Positions 58,500-64,000 of a stretch of 64,000 bases of DNA are shown piece after piece. Each line of letters starts with the position of its first letter. The stretch's first letter is position 1. Both the position numbers and the translations under genes were made by a program. The DNA lies in assembly GCA_963556195.1 (NCBI GenBank), contig OY744519.1, forward strand, positions 39,167,801-39,231,800, read 5' to 3'. Source of the stretch: Sepiola atlantica. Taxonomy: Eukaryota > Mollusca > Cephalopoda > Sepiida > Sepiolidae. The notes beneath the pieces are model-generated. The model was not told the origin of the DNA and made no database searches. It saw nothing but the letters and a program-made list of their open reading frames with translations.

Positions 58500-59845
58500 A
58501 CAAACAGTAAACCCCAGGACAAGATTAGTGTCATTTACGTTAGCAGCCTATATAGCAACATACCCTATAACTTATGTAACCCATTACTATCATACTGGAT
58601 TGACAAACATCCACAATTAATACATCCAAGATTTATAAAACAATTTATCATCGAGAGCATAGACATTATTCTTCACAATAACTCTTTGGAATTTAATTAC
58701 GAAAACTACATCTAGACCTATGTACAGCGATGGGAAGTTAAATAGCACCCACATATGCTACGCGTACACTGCCATACATGGAACAGATCTCATACGAAAA
58801 GATAAAACAAATATATGGACTAAATATCAAAGATGGTTTCATAAAATCTAGGAAAATATACCTAGATGATTGTTTAATCATTTGGGAATTTACATAGAGG
58901 GACAGCAATAAATTACACATTATACTACAACACATAAACCCCAAAAATAATTAACCCAGAAAATAGTCACGCAGAACTACCCTTCGTAGATATACTAGTT
59001 AAAATTAAATACACTCATATTATCACAACCATCTACCACAAACTCAAGGGCACCCAACACTATCGTCATTTTAAAAGTCATCACCACAAAAGCTGTCTGA
59101 AAGATATACCATATTCCCTAGCACGCAGAATCAGTCAGTGACAAACACTTCCGGATTGTCCGACTAGAGGAACTACTAGAAACCTTTACGAGAAAAGGAT
59201 ACCCATTCGACACTAAGAACACACAGAAGAAATACAATTAGGATCACTACAAATCCCCGAACATCGAAACGAAGAACATATATGAGCATATGTTTCTGCA
59301 CACAACAAAACACAACATAACTACCGACAGATAGTACAAGAAACCTAACCTTTCTCAACCAAAACAATAAACTAAACCACATACTAAAAACAACGAACAT
59401 AATGAAAAGCAAACGCCAACCAAAAACCTCAAGCACATTTTAAGTTCATCCAAACTCAACATACAAGGTGTCACAAAATGCAACAAAGAAACTTGTGATG
59501 TATGTATGACAGAATAATAGCGAGGACTCATACACATTCAAAAACCCGCCACTAACATTACAAATTTAAAAAAAAATACTTCAACTGACACGTCCAAAAA
59601 TGTTATCTATTTACTAGAGTGAAGTATATGCAATGGATCCTATATAGGCGCCACCAAAACACGTAACAATAAATTTGCCTCACATAGAAACTACATAAAA
59701 CTCCTAAAAAACAGAAAGGTATTCGTTTGACAACATATACACTCATGCAGCAGAGGTAAACTCATGGTAATACCCATCTTTCAAACTAAAGATTATTCAT
59801 CTCCCTTTTACACAATAAAAACACAAATATATTTGAATTAACCAT
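58500..59845 (+). pseudogene. Penelope-like reverse transcriptase with GIY-YIG endonuclease, copy B
   Basis: In changing frames one can read VSSLYSNIPY, YWIDKHPQLIHPRF (about 58540-58640), a degraded AMG..(stop)APTYA block near 58730-58755, YMEQISYEKI and YLDDCLIIWEF (YLDD at 58859-58870). Then come ELPFVDILVKI, IYHKLKGTQHYRHF and SCLKDIPYSLARRI (to 59135). Next are the linker KCNKETCDVC (about 59480-59510), VIYLLE and SYIGAT (59638-59655), and QHIHSC and IPIFQTKDYS up to 59800. Several stops and at least two frameshifts break it. It is clearly related to copy A, sharing most motifs with substitutions. Confidence 0.78.
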
Positions 59846-60029
59846 AACATAACTCAACTCACACAACATACAGATCGTACGCATCTGCATGTATATAACA
59901 ACGAATAGGAGTGCGTGTATAGACAATAACCTATATGCGCACGTACACGTGTACATGTACGCATCCACTCACATAGTACGAATACATTTCACTCGTGTGT
60001 GTGTGTACATACGTGGATATAAAATGTGC

Positions 60030-60142
60030 GTGTGTGTGTATCTATCGATGTATCTATCTATCTATTTATCTATCATTATATCTACTTATCTATTTATCTA
60101 TTTACGTATCTATCGATCTATCTATCTATCTATCTATCTAAG
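60030..60142. repeat. (TATC)n tail
   Basis: TATCTATC repeats with ATTTATC and TACG interruptions, downstream of Penelope-like copy B. Confidence 0.95.
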
Positions 60143-60458
60143 AGAATCGCCATTTCCCACCAGCTGTAGAGGCAGAGCTTATTGGGTAAAAGCAATTCGA
60201 ACTACCGGCATTTTACAATGTGTACATTGGGATTCTATTTGGATTCAGCTGGAGTCGCATGATAGCAGTAGAAGCATCGACTGTCAGCTAGACGGTTGAG
60301 TTTAAATCACGGCTTGTGATGCTATCTGGTCTAGCCACACTGAATCCTTTTAACATGGTGTGAAGTTTGTTATATCAGAATTTATGGATCAGAATCGTCA
60401 GTAACAACTATTTGTATTTTTTAAAAATTTGCGACAAATTCGAAACATATCAAATTAT

Positions 60459-60464
<6 letters not shown>

Positions 60465-60549
<85 letters not shown>
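60465..60549. repeat. (TA)n microsatellite
   Basis: A TA tract of about 85 bases. Confidence 0.98.
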
Positions 60550-60554
<5 letters not shown>

Positions 60555-62300
60555 AATATGAATATACATTTAAATAATTCTAGGAGTAATTCTATAACAC
60601 ATTAGCAGAAATAACTTAGCAAGTGGCCCTATTTAAGCAGCGTAGCACATGAAAAGCCTATGAAATTGCATTCATGATAATTTCGAATGAAGTCGAACTA
60701 TCTCATTGGTGTAACCACTGGAAATGCTGTAATCTATTTTTAAATATTTTAATTTTAATACTATCAACATTACCTAAAAATACCAGTTCACTTTGACAAT
60801 ATACACAATTCTATACATTCCATGGTTCTCCATGGACAAATAAACACAAAGATGTATACGATTCCATATCTGTGTATAGATTTCGTGGTTTGTTCATGTG
60901 TACCTGTTTTCATGTCTATATATTAATCAAAAATATCTACTCATACGTAATTAATGCATTTTTACTTTTATTTCACCACTTATCAAGGTCCAAAGACACT
61001 CAAGCATGCGAATATTTTGCAAGGATTTAAAATAATGAAGAGAATGAACTAAGTTTGATTACTTATTGGGTCGGTTCATGAAAATAATTTATTGAGGTTA
61101 AATGTGGAGATTCCATGTTGTAGTAAACAGCAAAGCATCATATTTCGATGTTACGATTATAAATTAACCAATTACTGAGGTCATGAGTACTGGTGACCGT
61201 CTTTGAATTGTTTTTAATTCATGAAGGACAATTTTATTAAGAAATGTCATGATGTTAATCCCTTACAAAGAAATATATATTCAGACAGTATTTAAGTGTG
61301 AAAACGTACTCATGGCCGATACACACTTCTCTAGCTACGATGGTATGGCGTAGATTCCTTACGTTATACTACCATCCAATGGCTACGCACTCGCACTTCC
61401 TAATACAAACATTTGCTAATGGCATAACCTACAAGGTAATATGTACAAAAACTACTGACTTATAAATTGCCCTCAATGATAGCGTAGTTTTTAATCCACC
61501 GACAAGTTGATTTTGCGGTTTTATTGGGTGTTATTATATGTCAACAATTATTGGGTGATCATATGTTGCGTATATGATTATTTTATGAATTGTTTTTGTC
61601 GGCATACATTTTGTAAATAAAGACTCTATAAACGATAGTGGCTGATATAGACAAGTAAGGTGCTTTTTTAGTATTTAACGAAATACATTGTATTTCATGT
61701 TATACACTAACATGAATAAGTATGATAATGAATATACTCTATGGTAGAACCTCAAACTGCTCCCGTCTGAATTTCATTTTATAATATGCGTTATTCTCGG
61801 AAACGTTAAACATATTTGATGCGTTAAATCAAACGCTTTATTAGCATGAAATATGTCCGGGCTGCGTGATTGAGTCAACTGGTTTCAAATTATGTGATAG
61901 TTTAGGCCGTCTTCAACATTCAACATTGATTGGAACTACGTTGGTCAGACATGCATTAATGCTGTTACGAAAGTAATGATTACAATTTCCCCAGCTATAA
62001 TCAAAATAGCAACTTGTTTTCAATTAATCGTAAACAGAGAAGATACACTAAACATGTATGGTGGAAGCGTCACTTTTCTACTGGATACGCTCAAAGAGTA
62101 TGATATCTGATATGCCGAGTTAAAACCCTATCGCATCTATTATGGTGATGTGTGCGCTAATAAAACTTATGAAAGAATGGGAATAACCTTTCGACTCAAC
62201 ACTAAAAGAAGGCGAGTGATATATAATAGCTAATATATTCGAAGCATCTATCACACAGGGTTGTATCGACCTAAATATTGTCCGAGTTGTCTTATTGTAA
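60550..62300. other. AT-rich stretch without a recognised gene
   Basis: No frames with recognisable patterns and no repeats strong enough to report. Confidence 0.5.
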
Positions 62301-62309
62301 CGAAGTGTT

Positions 62310-62975
62310 TATAACACATTCCAATAATTTAAAAGCTCCGATCCCCACTTTGCCCTACTTGAAATGTACGTGTCTCTTCATGAGGAAGTTCATTGCTTTA
62401 GTAAGCTCCTAGGACTGACCTTCTTTTAAGACTTGAAATGGAAGACTCACATCAAATATATCGCTAAGACCGCTGGAAAAATGGCTGAATAATTTTCAAA
62501 CGGTATCTCACGCCCGACGCCACAATCTACCTGTACAAGGGGCAAATACGTCTTATGGTGTGTGCCGATCAGAGCATGCTGTCCTGCTTTGACAGAGTCG
62601 AAACCCAACTTTGCAATCTAGTGGGGGGATGTCGTCTTCTCTTCCGTAGAGTCACTCTTTCACAGAAGAGATCTTACTAGTCTTTCTTGGCTCTACCGTT
62701 ATTTTCTATGGTAAATGATCGACTGAGCTCAGATGTGTTGCCCCTCTTGTACGAAATTCACAATAAGAACCCGCTTAGTTTCTACCAATGCCAATTATTT
62801 CACTTTCTACCTATGCGTGTCCAACACGAAACACAACTTCCATGGGCAGAGTTTATTTCCTAGAACATCCCGTCTGTGGAACACAGACTCGCGAGTCTGC
62901 TTCCCTGACGACTACAATATGATCGTCTTCAAGTCTAATGGACACAAGTTCTTTTTGAACCGTCCCCGTAAATAA
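62310..62975 (+). mobile_element. LINE 3' fragment (reverse transcriptase C-terminal end)
   Basis: In shifting frames the sequence reads LLGLTFF..LKWKTHIKYI-like (62405-62465), YLYKGQIRLM (about 62530-62560), HRRDLTSLSWLYRYF (about 62660-62705) and, in the last 80-codon frame (62733-62975), FHGQSLFPRTSRLWNTD and CFPDDYNMIVFKS. These follow the conserved distal pattern of CR1/Jockey-type LINE proteins (FLGLTFS.DL.W ... IYKS.IRP ... HRRDVASL.LFYRYF ... FFPRTARLWN.LP..CFP..YN...FKS). It is 5' truncated and frameshifted. Confidence 0.72.
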
Positions 62976-64000
62976 TCAATTGCTACCAAGCTATAACCAT
63001 CGTGACGGTTAACGCGATGTTGTCTTATTATCCACCAGTCAAATGTTTTATCCCCTATCTTCGATTCTAACTCTTTAACCCTTGTCCTCGGGTCAGCCTC
63101 TTTAAACCTTATCCTTGAGTTAAACTTGTTTACCCTTATCGTCGAGTGGCTTTTAGACTTACTTTGATAAACGGTGACATTTAATGTAACAAAAATAAGC
63201 GTGATACACCTAATCGATAGCAACGGCGAGTATATAATCTCTTTCAAATTTCATCGGATCTATTAGGGTAATGTCGGAGCTAATGCTGTTGGGAAATATA
63301 TAAACTGTCAATTATCAGGTAGCAATAGACATACTACTAACTTATATTCAATTAACTGCAAAAATATTTCGTTTTCAATGGATAGTTTGGTGTATCATTA
63401 AACACTCTTAAAATGTTGGATATGTCGTAAAAAAGAAAAAGAAAAAAACAAACAAAGCCTTTTTTGCAAAAAGACAAAACGCACACAGAGAAAATAATGA
63501 TTTTAAAGATTTTGAGAAACAATAATTTCTAATATATTATATTGAAATATGCAGCGATAAAAGAATGTTAATGTTCATATACAAATAATCTATAAGAGTT
63601 GTATTATTATTTAAATTAAAACTGTCGCTGTCTTTGAAATCAGTTATGCCTAAATTAGGCATTAGGCAGCCTAATGCTAAACCGATTGGAGTGATTGATG
63701 TAATTGACACCTCATACCGTTGGGAAAGCTATGCACTAAGAATTTCTCTCCAGCTATACTTATGTTAGAAAATCGCGTCTAATTAACATCATAGAATGAA
63801 TCGTTTACAATATAAGCGATGTTTCTTTCTTTAAATTACAAAATAAATATCTCGGTAAATATGATAAAAGCAATAATTATGTACGATATTTTCAATTTGA
63901 CTGCGTTATCTTCGCAACTTCAAAGAAATACTTTTGAACGGGATAATTTATTCTTCATTTTATTTTAAGCGTATCACATTAACTTGCACGTACGGCTTTT
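62976..64000. other. Terminal stretch without a recognised gene
   Basis: Possible 3' untranslated part of the LINE fragment for the first 200 bases. The rest is AT-rich without coding pattern to the end of the window. Confidence 0.5.

Larger units (their letters stand above)
58440..60150 (+). mobile_element. Penelope-like retroelement, copy B, with (TATC)n tail
   Basis: Same order as copy A but on the plus strand and with more of the N-terminal part. It has reverse transcriptase sequence from about 58520, a Cys-rich linker near 59480, a GIY-YIG endonuclease ending near 59845, a CA/TG-rich 3' part and a (TATC)n tail at 60035-60140. It carries more stops and shifts than copy A. The identical order of tail types in both copies suggests the tail belongs to the element. 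Confidence 0.78.

Noticed and set aside
60235..60330. tRNA-derived SINE with GAGTTTAAATCACGG as B box
   Set aside because: The A box match is poor and no body sequence is shared with the other SINEs here.

Overview
This looks like an intergenic, repeat-dense stretch of a large animal genome, most likely a cephalopod (octopus-like) mollusc. The sequence shows strong AT richness, dozens of long (TA)n microsatellites, (AAT)n and (TATC)n tracts, tRNA-derived SINEs, and decayed copies of LINEs, Penelope-like elements and Ty3/gypsy-type LTR elements. The species assignment is an inference from this composition. I see no intact host protein-coding gene, no tRNA or rRNA gene and no CRISPR array. Almost every coding signal belongs to a mobile element.

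Layout, left to right. 1.0-2.8 kb: a Penelope-like retroelement on the minus strand (reverse transcriptase plus GIY-YIG endonuclease) with a GATA-type tail. 3.2 kb: a tRNA-derived SINE. 5.2-8.3 kb: a LINE with a restriction-enzyme-like endonuclease. 9.2-12.3 kb: an LTR-flanked element on the minus strand with no recognisable retroviral genes (here called LTR-A). 13.2-13.8 kb: two tandem SINE copies. 16.9-17.3 kb: a LINE 3' end. 21.0-21.4 kb: a near-perfect 131-bp inverted repeat. 24.7-27.7 kb: an internally deleted Ty3/gypsy-type element with intact LTRs and target-site duplication (here Gyp-1). 28.4-29.8 kb: two diverged copies of an unknown repeat. 29.8-33.8 kb: a degenerate LINE with an APE-type endonuclease on the minus strand. 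37.5-38.15 kb: two sets of tandem duplications. 39.6-41.3 kb: a decayed gene of a cysteine-rich family. 42.9-46.6 kb: a second non-coding LTR-flanked element (LTR-B), whose 3' internal region matches LTR-A. 47.3-49.9 kb: an RTE-type LINE on the minus strand. 50.8-55.2 kb: a young Ty3/gypsy-type element with near-identical LTRs and a CATGT duplication (here Gyp-2). 58.4-60.1 kb: a second Penelope-like copy with a (TATC)n tail. 62.3-63.0 kb: a LINE 3' fragment.

The most promising material for something undescribed is the LTR-A/LTR-B pair, which has conserved non-coding internal blocks but no gag or pol that I can find. Next are the 131-bp inverted repeat, which would make a long hairpin RNA if transcribed, and the two gypsy-type elements whose nearly identical LTRs flank defective interiors, suggesting they were copied with help from other elements. 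Family names rest on motif recognition by eye. No database search was possible, and the percent identities given come from hand alignment.
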